From Acidobacteriota bacterium (lineage in GTDB: Bacteria; Acidobacteriota; Terriglobia; Terriglobales; Acidobacteriaceae), in the NCBI GenBank assembly GCA_021818585.1, contig JAKATU010000070.1, forward strand, positions 1 to 51,939: a DNA stretch of 51,939 nucleotides, given 5' to 3'. The number at the start of each line of letters is the position of its first letter. The stretch's first letter is position 1. The position numbers and the translations under genes were made by a program. Below the pieces are notes generated by a model. The model was not told the DNA's origin and did no database searches. It saw only the letters and a program-made list of their open reading frames with translations. Of this stretch, positions 33,884-42,571 are shown piece by piece.

Positions 33884-34983
33884 CTCCGCCAGCGCAGCGT
33901 AACCGGCCCATCCAGCGGATGCTTCCCCGCCGCACCCGTCTTCGCCGCTTCAAGCCGCGCCTGCTTAAGCGCAAAATACCACTTCGCAGGCTTGTCCGCG
34001 TCGTCAATCAGCATCAGCGTCGGATCGTACTTCAGCCCCTCCGCCTGCTCAATCATCGTTACCTGGTCCTGCTCCACAAATCGCCGGCCAAAAAACTTCG
34101 CAATGGGAAGCACCAGCGGCACCCGGTAAAACACATTCCACGCCGCCGCCACGTCAATCCGGCACCCATTCGCCGTCGTCGGAGTCACCGTCGTCAAACT
34201 CGCAAACCACTTGCCCCCGCATCGAATCGTCTCGTACCGCCGGTTTGGCAGCACAAAATCAATTGTCGTCGTCACCGGCTCGCCATACACCCCCAGCAGT
34301 TTGTACGGCGCGCTGTTGCCCGAAGGCGCATGCGCCGTCATCCGGAATCCCTCCGGTATCGGTTCAAAATGCTTTTCCTTCTCGTGGATACTCTTCCGGC
34401 TCCGCCACCACCATGACTGGTGAACAAAGGGCCCGTGCGCCGGATCCATCAGCCCAATAATCCCGTGGTCCACATTGCAAGGCAGATCCGCCGTCAAATG
34501 CGCGCTCCGGTATTGCTCTCCAAACTTCGGAACCTCCGGCACTGCGGGCAGCGTCGCCCGGTCCGCCACGCGCCCGCTTCCCGGTTCAGGAAAATACACC
34601 CACGCGTACCCATCGCGGTCCTCGCACGGAAACGCCGTCGCAAACACCTTCGAGCGATCCAGCGAGTCATGCTGCGTCAGCGACGGAATCTCCGTGCACC
34701 GCCCGCTCACCGGCTCAAACGACCACCCATGGTACTTGCACGTCACATCCTTGCCGTCAAACCACCCACAAGACAAAGGAATCCCTCGATGCGGACACGC
34801 ATCGCGCATCGCAAATACCTTGCCGTCCCCACGACGCCCCAGCACCAGCGGAACGCCCATGATGGTCTGCTTCGCCATCTTCCTGTCGCTCAGCCCCTCG
34901 CTGCGCATCGCCGGATACCAGTCGTTGAACAACAGCGCCGTCGCAGGCCCTTTTGACTCGGGAACCTCAATTCTCTTCGCCAT
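33880..34983 (-). CDS. Rieske non-heme iron oxygenase, alpha-type
   Basis: The 367-residue protein has an N-terminal Rieske [2Fe-2S] domain with Cys63-x-His65 in DACPHRGIPL and Cys82-x2-His85 in TCKYHGW, then a catalytic domain with the mononuclear-iron pattern Asp180-x2-His183-x4-His188 in GLMDPAHGPFVHQ. Such oxygenases hydroxylate or demethylate aromatic, sterol-like or chlorophyll-type substrates and need a ferredoxin and reductase; neither is nearby. The arrangement resembles the pheophorbide a oxygenase-like branch more than bacterial ring-hydroxylating dioxygenases. It is a single gene converging on the DUF1648 gene; its promoter lies in the 197 bases shared with the thioredoxin-like gene. 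Confidence 0.9.
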   Translation of the reverse strand: MAKRIEVPESKGPATALLFNDWYPAMRSEGLSDRKMAKQTIMGVPLVLGRRGDGKVFAMRDACPHRGIPLSCGWFDGKDVTCKYHGWSFEPVSGRCTEIPSLTQHDSLDRSKVFATAFPCEDRDGYAWVYFPEPGSGRVADRATLPAVPEVPKFGEQYRSAHLTADLPCNVDHGIIGLMDPAHGPFVHQSWWWRSRKSIHEKEKHFEPIPEGFRMTAHAPSGNSAPYKLLGVYGEPVTTTIDFVLPNRRYETIRCGGKWFASLTTVTPTTANGCRIDVAAAWNVFYRVPLVLPIAKFFGRRFVEQDQVTMIEQAEGLKYDPTLMLIDDADKPAKWYFALKQARLEAAKTGAAGKHPLDGPVTLRWRS

Positions 34984-35180
34984 GAATTCCTATTCCTGCC
35001 GGTTATCTTAAACGTGCGCGGCACTTTCGCGCCGTGATTCCCTCTCCACCCATCTCCCTTTCACGGCAATCCCGCATTTCACCCCATCATCCACCGCACA
35101 CATAGATTTAACCCGCCCATTCGCCCGATATGGCATCCTAAAAAGCAGGAAATCCGTTCAGCTCCCTGGGGAGGAAAACC

Positions 35181-35684
35181 ATGCAACGCATTCCATTCGC
35201 AGCTCTTGCTGTCCTCGCAATCGCTATTTGCGCCTCAACGGCCCTGGCGCAGCCCCAGATGAGCAGCTACTACACAGCGGAAGTCCACAAAATCATCTAT
35301 CCATCTCCCGCCGTCGCTCATGCTGAACTCCAGCACTCCATCGCCACCGCCGCCCGCCAGCACAAAAACATCCTCATCGACTTCGGCGGCAACTGGTGCG
35401 GCGACTGCAAGGTCCTCGACTATTACTTCCACCAGTACCCCAACGCCGCTCTTCTGGCCCACAACTTCATCCTCGTCGACATCAACATCGGCCAGTACAA
35501 CGCCAATCTCGATCTCGCCCGAAAGTACGGCATCCCGATCCACAAAGGAGTTCCCGCTCTCGCCGTCCTCAACTCCCACGGCCGTCTCCTCTACAGCCAG
35601 ACCGGAGGCCAGTTTGAAAACATGAGCCGCGTAAGCCCCGACTCCGTCACCGCTTTTCTTGACATGTGGAAACCCTCCCGGTAA
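35181..35684 (+). CDS. Secreted thioredoxin-fold protein
   Basis: The 167-residue protein has a signal peptide (FAALAVLAIAICASTALAQ) and a thioredoxin fold with active site WCGDC (72-76), a cis-proline at Pro125 (KGVPALAV) and a final helix VTAFLDMW. Periplasmic thioredoxin-like proteins reduce or form disulfides; the CGDC centre is unlike the common CGPC, and the partner is unknown. The start is supported by GGGGAGGAAAACC before the ATG. The BrkB-like gene follows after 17 bases, so they are probably one transcript. Confidence 0.9.
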   Translation: MQRIPFAALAVLAIAICASTALAQPQMSSYYTAEVHKIIYPSPAVAHAELQHSIATAARQHKNILIDFGGNWCGDCKVLDYYFHQYPNAALLAHNFILVDINIGQYNANLDLARKYGIPIHKGVPALAVLNSHGRLLYSQTGGQFENMSRVSPDSVTAFLDMWKPSR

Positions 35685-35701
35685 GTCCACACCGGCCAGC
35701 C

Positions 35702-36712
35702 ATGAAAAAGCTCAGGCGCATCCTCCACCGTTTCAGCAACGACCTCCACAAGGCCGGATCCAACGCTTTCCGTCACAGCGCCTTTCAGAACTCCAAGGCC
35801 GCCGCATATTCTGGCATTCTCAGCCTGTTTCCCACACTCCTCGCCTTCACCACCGTCCTGGCCCTCGCGCCTGAGGGCCCCAGCTCCCTCGGCGAGCTTC
35901 GCTACGGCTTCAGCCAGATCCTCCCGCCAGACACCATGCTCCTCGTCCAGGCCTACTTCAACCCCGGCCGCGGACGATCCCTCCATCTCGTCATCATCGC
36001 CTGCTCCATCTCCTTCTTCGCTGCCATGGGCCTCATGCTCGCCCTCATGGAAGGCCTGCGCCGCGCCGACCGCCTGCCACGCAGCGCCTGGAGCTTCTGG
36101 AAGCAGCGGCTCGTCGCCATCCTCCTTATTCCCGGCATGCTCATCCCCATGTTCTTCGCCACGGCCCTCATCACCTTCGGCCACGCCATCGAACAATGGA
36201 TGATCATAGAAGCCGGACACTCCCTACGCCTCTACGTGCTCCTCTTCTGGCGCGCCATCCGCTGGGCCATCGCACTCTTCACCAGCGTCGTCGTCCTCGC
36301 CACCGTCTATCACTTCGGCATCCCACGCCGCCGCCATTGGAGACACGCACTCCCCGGCGCGTTTCTTTCCACAGCCACATGGTTCGTCTCTACCCTCCTC
36401 TTCGGCTGGTATGTCACCCGTTTCTCTCACTACCAGATCGTCTACGGCTCGCTCGGCGCGGGCATGGCCACCTTGGTCTGGCTTTATATCGTCTCGCTCA
36501 GCATCCTGTACGGTGCAGAATTCAACGCCCAGGTCTACCGTCTCGACCGCCCCGAACCCGGCGAGCCGGATACCCAGCCGCACACGCCTCACCCGCCCCG
36601 GCACAGCACAAAACACCGCTCCAAACCACGCAACACCACAGCTCAGCCAAAAGTTCCCACCGCAAATGCGCCTCTCACCCACGATGAGCACCCCGCGCTT
36701 CCGCTAAAATAA
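35702..36712 (+). CDS. YihY/BrkB-family membrane protein
   Basis: The 336-residue protein has six membrane helices. It opens with a cytoplasmic amphipathic start and AYSGILSLFPTLLAFTTVLA in helix 1, and ends the hydrophobic core with GSLGAGMATLVWLYIVSLSILYGAEFNAQV, the most conserved part of the YihY/BrkB family (once misannotated as RNase BN). Members are inner-membrane proteins of unknown transport or lipid function. The last about 60 residues are Pro/Thr/His-rich and probably disordered in the cytoplasm. The ATG at 35702 is preferred because the in-frame start at 35666 lies inside the upstream gene. The ribosome site is weak. Confidence 0.9.
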   Translation: MKKLRRILHRFSNDLHKAGSNAFRHSAFQNSKAAAYSGILSLFPTLLAFTTVLALAPEGPSSLGELRYGFSQILPPDTMLLVQAYFNPGRGRSLHLVIIACSISFFAAMGLMLALMEGLRRADRLPRSAWSFWKQRLVAILLIPGMLIPMFFATALITFGHAIEQWMIIEAGHSLRLYVLLFWRAIRWAIALFTSVVVLATVYHFGIPRRRHWRHALPGAFLSTATWFVSTLLFGWYVTRFSHYQIVYGSLGAGMATLVWLYIVSLSILYGAEFNAQVYRLDRPEPGEPDTQPHTPHPPRHSTKHRSKPRNTTAQPKVPTANAPLTHDEHPALPLK

Positions 36713-36719
36713 CTTCGGT

Positions 36720-36741
36720 GGTGTCGCACCAAGACGACACC
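36720..36741 (+). terminator. Hairpin between the BrkB-like gene and pyk
   Basis: GGTGTCG and CGACACC form a perfect seven-base-pair stem with an eight-base loop. It is followed by GTTCAATATTTGGGGG, so it could be a weak terminator of the preceding gene or a leader hairpin close to the pyk ribosome site. Confidence 0.45.
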
Positions 36742-36761
36742 GTTCAATATTTGGGGGATGG

Positions 36762-38273
36762 ATGAATTTCTCGTATGCCGGCTCTGATTCGACTCACTCG
36801 CAGCGCCGCGCCAAGATCGTTGCCACACTCGGACCCGCTTCCTCGCATGCTGACATATTCCGCGAACTCGTTCGGGCCGGTCTCGACGTAGCCCGCCTCA
36901 ACTTCTCGCACGGTACCCACCCGGAGAAGCTAAAGCTCATCGAAATGGTCCGCGCCGTCGCCAAGGCCGAAGGAAAGCCCATCTGCATCCTCGCTGACCT
37001 GCAGGGGCCCAAGATCCGCACCGGTCGCCTCCAGAACCGCATTCCGGTTCAGCTCAAGGGTGGCCAGACCCTCACCATCACGCCCCGCGACATCGCCGGA
37101 ACCGCCACCGTCATCTCCACCACCTTCACCACGCTCGCCGAGAACCTGAACGCAGGCGACCGCATCCTGCTCTCTGACGGCCTCATCGAACTCCGCGTCA
37201 ACGCCATCCACGGCGAAGATGTCGAGTGCGCCGTCCTCAACGGCGGAACCCTCGGCGAGCACAAGGGCATCAACCTGCCCGGCATCCCCGTCAAAGTTCC
37301 CTCGCTCACTGAGAAGGACGAAATCGATCTCCAATTCGCCCTTAAGCACGACGTCGACGCCATTGCGCTCTCCTTCGTCCGTACCGCGGAAGATGTCCGC
37401 CTCGTCAAGGACCGCATCGCCGCCTCGGGCACAGGCGCGTGGCTCATCGCCAAGCTCGAGAAACCCCAGGCCATCGACAACCTCGACTCCATCCTTGAAG
37501 TCGCAGACGGGATCATGGTCGCACGCGGCGATCTCGGTGTGGAAGTCCCGCCCGAGCGCGTCCCTGCCATTCAGAAGCACATGATTCGCCGCGCCGCCGC
37601 CTATCGCAAACCGGTCATCACCGCCACGCAGATGCTCGAGTCGATGATCGAAAACCCGCGGCCCACGCGCGCCGAGGCCAGCGACGTCGCCAACGCCGTC
37701 TACGACGGCACAGATGCCGTCATGCTCTCCGCGGAAACCGCCGCAGGCAAATATCCGGTCGAAGCCGTGCGCATGATGTCCCGCATCGTGTCGGAGACCG
37801 AAAGCAACATCCACACCAGCAACAAGCTCGAAGCACGGCCCGATCATCTCAAGCTCTCCATCCCGGAGACCATCTGCGAATCCATGGCCCACGCCGCCGA
37901 CGACCTCGACGTTACCGCCATCGCAGTCTTCACCGAGACCGGAACCACCGCGCGCCAGCTTTCCAAGTACCGCCCCAAGCCGCCCATCTACGCGCTCTCC
38001 AGCATCGAGTCGGTCATCAATCGCCTCGGTCTGCTCTGGGGCGTCACGCCAATACTTTGCACCAAGGCAACCACCGCGGAAGAAATGGTCGACCTAGCCG
38101 AGCGCCTCCTTCTCGAAGGCGGCTACGCCAACCGTCACGACATCCTCGGTATCGTCGCCGGAACCCGCACCCTCAGCGGCTCCACCAACTTCCTCCGCCT
38201 CCACGTCATTGGCGACCGCGCTCCCGCGCAGGCGGCCCAGCACCAGCCGGAAACCGCCTCCGCCAAGGCCTGA
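36762..38273 (+). CDS. pyk: Pyruvate kinase
   Basis: Pyruvate kinase makes pyruvate and ATP from phosphoenolpyruvate and ADP, the last step of glycolysis. The 503-residue protein shows all landmarks: AKIVATLGPASS, LDVARLNFSHGTH, ILADLQGPKIRTG, the metal site IAKLEKPQAIDNLD and VARGDLGVEVP, and TATQMLESMIENPRPTRAEASDVANA, followed by the C-terminal regulatory domain to GSTNFLRLHVIGD. A tail of about 20 residues rich in Ala/Gln follows. The ATG at 36762 is preceded by GGGGGA. It is the first gene after the thioredoxin/BrkB unit, and a long palindrome separates it from mutL. Confidence 0.97.
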   Translation: MNFSYAGSDSTHSQRRAKIVATLGPASSHADIFRELVRAGLDVARLNFSHGTHPEKLKLIEMVRAVAKAEGKPICILADLQGPKIRTGRLQNRIPVQLKGGQTLTITPRDIAGTATVISTTFTTLAENLNAGDRILLSDGLIELRVNAIHGEDVECAVLNGGTLGEHKGINLPGIPVKVPSLTEKDEIDLQFALKHDVDAIALSFVRTAEDVRLVKDRIAASGTGAWLIAKLEKPQAIDNLDSILEVADGIMVARGDLGVEVPPERVPAIQKHMIRRAAAYRKPVITATQMLESMIENPRPTRAEASDVANAVYDGTDAVMLSAETAAGKYPVEAVRMMSRIVSETESNIHTSNKLEARPDHLKLSIPETICESMAHAADDLDVTAIAVFTETGTTARQLSKYRPKPPIYALSSIESVINRLGLLWGVTPILCTKATTAEEMVDLAERLLLEGGYANRHDILGIVAGTRTLSGSTNFLRLHVIGDRAPAQAAQHQPETASAKA

Positions 38274-38277
38274 TCCC

Positions 38278-38319
38278 AATTCCCACACAAGCCCGCCCTC
38301 AGCGGCTTGTGTGGGAATT
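38278..38319. repeat. Perfect 16-bp inverted repeat between pyk and mutL
   Basis: AATTCCCACACAAGCC and GGCTTGTGTGGGAATT are exact inverted copies around a ten-base loop, five bases after the pyk stop. No T-run follows on the plus strand (CTCCCGCCCC). It can end or stabilise the pyk transcript, but it is not a canonical terminator. Confidence 0.85.
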
Positions 38320-38358
38320 CTCCCGCCCCGACCTTCGCTCCTCTTGTAGTCTCTTCCC

Positions 38359-40377
38359 ATGGGACGTATACGAGTTCTATCCGATCATGTGGCCAACCAG
38401 ATCGCCGCGGGCGAGGTTGTTGACCGTCCCGCCTCTGTCGTCAAGGAACTCCTCGAAAACGCCCTCGACGCCGAAGCCACCCGCATTCGCGTGGAAGTCG
38501 AAGGCGGCGGCCGCAAGCTCATCCGCGTCACGGACAACGGCTTGGGTATGATCCGCGACGACGCCATGCTCGCCTTCGAGCGTCACGCCACCTCCAAAAT
38601 CCGCTCCAGCGACGACCTTCTCTCCATCTCCACCCTCGGCTTCCGTGGCGAGGCTCTGCCCTCCATAGCCTCCATCTCGCGCCTGGAAATGACCACACGC
38701 GCCCACGGCGAACCCTCCGGCACACTCATCGAAATCACCGGCGGCAAAATGCAGCGTGTCGAAGACGCCGGAGCGCCCGAAGGCACCACATTCACCATCC
38801 GCGACATCTTCTTCAACACGCCCGCCCGCCGCAAATTCCTCCGGGCCGAGAGCACTGAACTCTCCCACGTCTCCGCCCTCGTCACCCACTACGCCCTCGC
38901 CCATCCGGACAAGCACTTCGAACTGCACTCCGGCACCCACAACCTCCTGCTCGCACCGCCCGTCAAAAGCGCACAGGACCGCGTCTTCCAGATCTTCGGC
39001 GCCGATACCCTCTCACAACTCATCGAAGTTGCAGCCGAGCGCTCCTTTGACCGCGCCGGCCTGCCCGAACCACCCCCATGGCGTCGCGACAAGGACTATC
39101 AGCCCCCCGATCCAGGCTTCCTCCGCGTGCGCGGCTTCGTCTCCAAGCCCGCCCTGCAAAAGCTCAACCGCAACTCCATCTACATCTTCGTCAACAATCG
39201 CCTCATCCGCGACCGTCTCGTGCTGCACGCGGTCACCGAAGCCTATCGCAACATCATTCCGCCCACATCCTATCCCGTCGCGCTCCTCTTTCTCGAAATG
39301 CCGCCTCACGAGGTCGACGTCAATGTTCACCCCGCGAAAACCGAGGTCCGCTTTCGGCAAAACACCTTCATTCACGACTTCATCCGCGACATCATCCGCA
39401 ACTGCCTCATGAAGGCACGCCCCACCGCCGACTTCCTCACCGCGCTCTACGGCCAGCAGCGCAATTCCTCCGTCCTGCCCACCAGCAAGCCCATGCAGGA
39501 CTCCGAATACCCCCTAAAAGACTCCGAACCCATCCCCGCCAATCCGGAAGTCGCCACCTTCACCCTCACCCAGCCCACCCCGCAACCCTCCGCCCAGCCA
39601 CTGCCCTTCGCCCTTGCGGAAAATCTCCGCGCAGCCTTCACTCCCCTGGCAGAATCCTCCACAACCCCACAGGATTCCCCGACGCCGCAAGTCCCGCCAG
39701 CCGCGGCCGCCATCGTTCCCGGCGGAAGCTGCGGAAGCCACGATCACGCGGAAGACCCAGCACCGCCACCCGGCGGCTCCGAGGCCACGCTCGCCTCACT
39801 CGCCTCGCTCAAGCCCCTCGGCCAGCTCCGCGAATCCTTCATCCTGGCCGTCAACGACGAAGGCTTCTGGATCATCGACCAGCACGTCGCCCACGAGCGC
39901 GTTCTGTTCGAAAAAATCCTCCGCGAGCGCGAGGTCGAGCGCGTCCACCGCCAGCGCCTCCTCATGCCCATGCTCATCAACCTGCTGCCCGACCAGATGG
40001 TCCGCTTTGCCGAAATCGCCGCCGAACTCGACCGCAACGGCTTTGAAGCAGAACCCTTCGGACCCCAGACCATCGCTGTCAAAGCCGCCCCGGTAGGCCT
40101 GGAGGGCGCACGCCTCGAACAGATGCTCATGGAAGTCCTCGAACAGGCCGGAGCCGCCACCCAGTCGGAGAATCTGGAGACCGCGCGCACCCGAATCGCC
40201 GCCTCTATCGCTTGTCACTCCGCCATCAAAATCAACTTCCCTCTCGACATGCAGCGCATGGAATGGCTCCTCGCCGAACTCGCTCGCACCGCGCACCCCA
40301 CCAGTTGCCCCCACGGCCGCCCAATTGCTTTACGATATACATGGAAGGACATTCACTGCGCCTTCGAGCGCATTTAG
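38359..40377 (+). CDS. mutL: DNA mismatch repair protein MutL (endonuclease type)
   Basis: MutL couples mismatch recognition by MutS to strand removal. The N-terminal GHKL ATPase shows VANQIAAGEVVDRPASVVKE, LLENALDAEA and TDNGLGM, with GFRGEALPSIASI. The C-terminal domain carries DQHVAHERVLFE near residue 506, matching the DQHA-x2-E-x4-E nicking motif with Val for Ala. It also has ACHSAIKIN and SCPHGRPIALRY, so this is the endonuclease form used by bacteria without MutH. A variable linker (about 365-470) is Pro/Ser-rich. The total length of 672 residues is normal. The start ATG is the only one consistent with the conserved MGRIRVLSDHVANQIAAGEV opening. No mutS is adjacent. Confidence 0.96.
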   Translation: MGRIRVLSDHVANQIAAGEVVDRPASVVKELLENALDAEATRIRVEVEGGGRKLIRVTDNGLGMIRDDAMLAFERHATSKIRSSDDLLSISTLGFRGEALPSIASISRLEMTTRAHGEPSGTLIEITGGKMQRVEDAGAPEGTTFTIRDIFFNTPARRKFLRAESTELSHVSALVTHYALAHPDKHFELHSGTHNLLLAPPVKSAQDRVFQIFGADTLSQLIEVAAERSFDRAGLPEPPPWRRDKDYQPPDPGFLRVRGFVSKPALQKLNRNSIYIFVNNRLIRDRLVLHAVTEAYRNIIPPTSYPVALLFLEMPPHEVDVNVHPAKTEVRFRQNTFIHDFIRDIIRNCLMKARPTADFLTALYGQQRNSSVLPTSKPMQDSEYPLKDSEPIPANPEVATFTLTQPTPQPSAQPLPFALAENLRAAFTPLAESSTTPQDSPTPQVPPAAAAIVPGGSCGSHDHAEDPAPPPGGSEATLASLASLKPLGQLRESFILAVNDEGFWIIDQHVAHERVLFEKILREREVERVHRQRLLMPMLINLLPDQMVRFAEIAAELDRNGFEAEPFGPQTIAVKAAPVGLEGARLEQMLMEVLEQAGAATQSENLETARTRIAASIACHSAIKINFPLDMQRMEWLLAELARTAHPTSCPHGRPIALRYTWKDIHCAFERI

Positions 40378-40410
40378 TCACGCCTCCCGGAACTTGCGAC
40401 ACAATCGGTT

Positions 40411-40472
40411 TTGTCATCCTGAGCGAAGCGTCCACCGGACGCGCAGTCGAAGGATCTGCAGTTAAAAACTGC
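40411..40472. repeat. Small dispersed repeat-like sequence
   Basis: The stretch begins TTGTCATCCTGAGCGAAGCG and ends AGTCGAAGGATCTGC followed by the palindrome GCAGTT-AAA-AACTGC. From memory this 'GTCATCCTGAGCGAAG...AAGGATCTGC' pattern is repeated between genes of many acidobacterial genomes. It occupies most of the mutL to AlkZ-like gene gap. Confidence 0.6.
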
Positions 40473-40544
40473 CCGCTTGGATCGCAAACTTCCTGGAAAC
40501 CCTGACAAAAAGCTATCTGTCCCCTTCCCTGTAAAGGATCTTCT

Positions 40545-42506
40545 TTGACATCGCAGCAGCTTATCGAGGCGCGTGCCGACCTCTGGCATCACAATGCCAA
40601 CCCCATTCTCACCCTGGAAGAAGCCGCATCCTGGGTCGCCACCACCGGTTTTCTTCTCTTCCTCCCGCGCCGCCAGCAGTTGCGAGCCCCCAGCCCAACC
40701 TTCGTTGAGGCCACCATGGGCCGTCTCGAGCACACACCCGGACGCCCCGAGATCGAAAACGCTCTCTCGCTCGCCAATCGTCTCTTTGACACAGGCGAAG
40801 TCCTCCCGCTCAACCTCCTCGGCACCTTCAGCGAAGAGCCAGACTTCCTCATCGCGCGCGACCGTCTCCCATGGCTCTTTTCCTTGCGCGGCGACCGCAC
40901 CTGGAAAGTCGCGCCCGGCAGCCGCACTTCGCCCCTCAACATCAGCGTCTGGAAGCTCCTCGACGAACAAGGCGAGCTCACCACCGAAGAAATCCGCGCC
41001 GGCGTAGGCCGCGACGTCACGGAAGCCTCCGTGCGCCGCGCCCTCATCGACCTCTGGACAGCCCTCCGCGTATTCCCCCGCTATCACGAAGGCGAAGAAA
41101 CCTCATGGGCGCTCGCCAAAACCCTCTGTCCCAAGGAATGCACCAAGGGCATCACCACCGCGCAAAACAGCGCGCTCTCGCTCTTCCTTGCTGACTATCT
41201 CCGCTCCGCCATCGCAGCCACCGAGGATGAAGTAGCGGCCTTCCTCTCGCCGCTCGCCTCGCGCTCCAGGCTGCGCGAAGTCCTCCACGCGCTCACCGCC
41301 ACCCGCCAGCTTTCCACCATCCCGCTCGGCCCCAACACACTCTACTACGTCGCCGGCGAACTCCCCGAGTTCCCCGAAATCGCGGCACCCGAGCCCACTG
41401 AAGCCACCGGCGAGGAAGCCCAAAGCGAGTCGGAACACCAAACTTCGCCAACCGGCGAGCGCATCCGCAAGTACACTCCGCGCACCCCATCGCGCGAGGC
41501 CTACCAGCGTACCGAGCGCGAAGGCCAGTTCCGGCCCCGCCGCGAAGGCGGATTCAAACCCCAACGCGAAGGCGGATTCAAGCCGCCCTACCGCAAACCC
41601 CGCCCCGCCGCGGACTCCGCATTCGAAGGCCCCGAATCCGAACGCCCCAAACGCGAATCTCGCTCCTACGGCGAAGATCGCCCACATTCACCCTTCCGTA
41701 AGTCCTTCGGGGAACGCAAATCCTTTAGCGAGCGCGAACCCTACGGAGACCGTCCAGAACGAAAGCCCTTCGGAGACCGCAAACCCTACAACAGAAGCTC
41801 GGAAGGCGATGGCGAACGCAAATCCTTTGGACCCCGCAAGACCTACGGCGAACGCAAATCCTTCGGAGACCGCCCCGAGCGTAAGTCCTTCGGGGATCGC
41901 AAGCCCTACGGCGAGCGCAAACCCTACAGTAGAAGCTCAGAAGGCGATGGCGAACGCAAATCCTTTGGACCCCGCAAGACCTACGGCGAACGCAAATCCT
42001 TCGGGGAACGCCCCGAGCGTAAGTCCTTCGGGGATCGCAAGCCCTACGGCGAGCGCAAACCCTACAGTAGAAGTTCCGAAGGCGAAGGCGAACGCAAGTC
42101 CTTCGGACCTCGCAAATCCTTCGGTGAACGCAAATCCTTCGGGGATCGCAAGCCCTACGGCGACCGCCCAGCCTTCCGCAAGGATCGCACCTCCGAAGAC
42201 CGGCCACGCCGCGATGCGGAATCCTCCGAGCGTCCGCCCCGCAAGACCTACGGCAAGCCGGGAGGCTTCTCCAAGCCCGCAGGCAAACCCGGCTTCAAAT
42301 CCGGGACCAGTTCCGGCCCGAAAAGCTTCTCCAAAGGACCAGCCAAAAAATTCGGCAGCTCCTCCGGACCCCAAAAGTCATACGGCAAACCCGGCGGAAA
42401 ATCCGGCTTCAGCAAAGGCCCCGGCAAAAGCTTCGGCAAGGGACCGGGCAAAGGCTTCTCCAAAGGCCCCAAACGCGGTCCCGGCAAACCACGCCGCTCA
42501 GATTAA
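40545..42506 (+). CDS. AlkZ-like winged-helix protein with long Lys/Phe/Gly-rich repetitive tail
   Basis: The 653-residue protein has two parts. Residues 1-275 are folded and look like a multi-winged-helix protein of the AlkZ/YcaQ-related type (VWKLLDEQGELTTEEIRAGVG, ASVRRALIDLWTALRVFPRY, LREVLHALTATRQLSTIPLG); AlkZ proteins are DNA glycosylases that unhook crosslinks, but the catalytic QxQ motif was not located, so activity is uncertain. Residues 300-653 are disordered and very basic: (E/D)RKSFG, DRKPYG and KGPGKSFGKG-type units, including a 46-residue tandem repeat. The tail suggests nucleic-acid binding and possible condensation. The TTG start at 40545 follows AAAGGATC. The gene lies downstream of mutL and upstream of cmk on the same strand. 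Confidence 0.75.
   Translation: MTSQQLIEARADLWHHNANPILTLEEAASWVATTGFLLFLPRRQQLRAPSPTFVEATMGRLEHTPGRPEIENALSLANRLFDTGEVLPLNLLGTFSEEPDFLIARDRLPWLFSLRGDRTWKVAPGSRTSPLNISVWKLLDEQGELTTEEIRAGVGRDVTEASVRRALIDLWTALRVFPRYHEGEETSWALAKTLCPKECTKGITTAQNSALSLFLADYLRSAIAATEDEVAAFLSPLASRSRLREVLHALTATRQLSTIPLGPNTLYYVAGELPEFPEIAAPEPTEATGEEAQSESEHQTSPTGERIRKYTPRTPSREAYQRTEREGQFRPRREGGFKPQREGGFKPPYRKPRPAADSAFEGPESERPKRESRSYGEDRPHSPFRKSFGERKSFSEREPYGDRPERKPFGDRKPYNRSSEGDGERKSFGPRKTYGERKSFGDRPERKSFGDRKPYGERKPYSRSSEGDGERKSFGPRKTYGERKSFGERPERKSFGDRKPYGERKPYSRSSEGEGERKSFGPRKSFGERKSFGDRKPYGDRPAFRKDRTSEDRPRRDAESSERPPRKTYGKPGGFSKPAGKPGFKSGTSSGPKSFSKGPAKKFGSSSGPQKSYGKPGGKSGFSKGPGKSFGKGPGKGFSKGPKRGPGKPRRSD
41805..42178 (+). 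repeat. 138-bp tandem repeat inside the AlkZ-like gene (2.7 copies)
   Basis: Copies start at 41805, 41943 and 42081, exactly 138 bases apart; each full copy encodes 46 residues beginning GDGERKSFGPRK and ending KPYSRSSE. I count about four differences between the first two copies, so the expansion is recent or kept homogeneous; the third copy diverges after some 60 bases. Confidence 0.9.
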
Positions 42507-42571
42507 ACCCTCCGGGCGGCACATCGCCGCCCCCGAAACACTCCCCCGTAAGAAAGGCCCGCGGCAACTCG

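Noticed and set aside
41805..42178. The 138-bp repeats as a CRISPR-like or mobile array
   Set aside because: The repeats are contiguous, in frame with the AlkZ-like gene and code for a regular peptide unit; there are no unique spacers.
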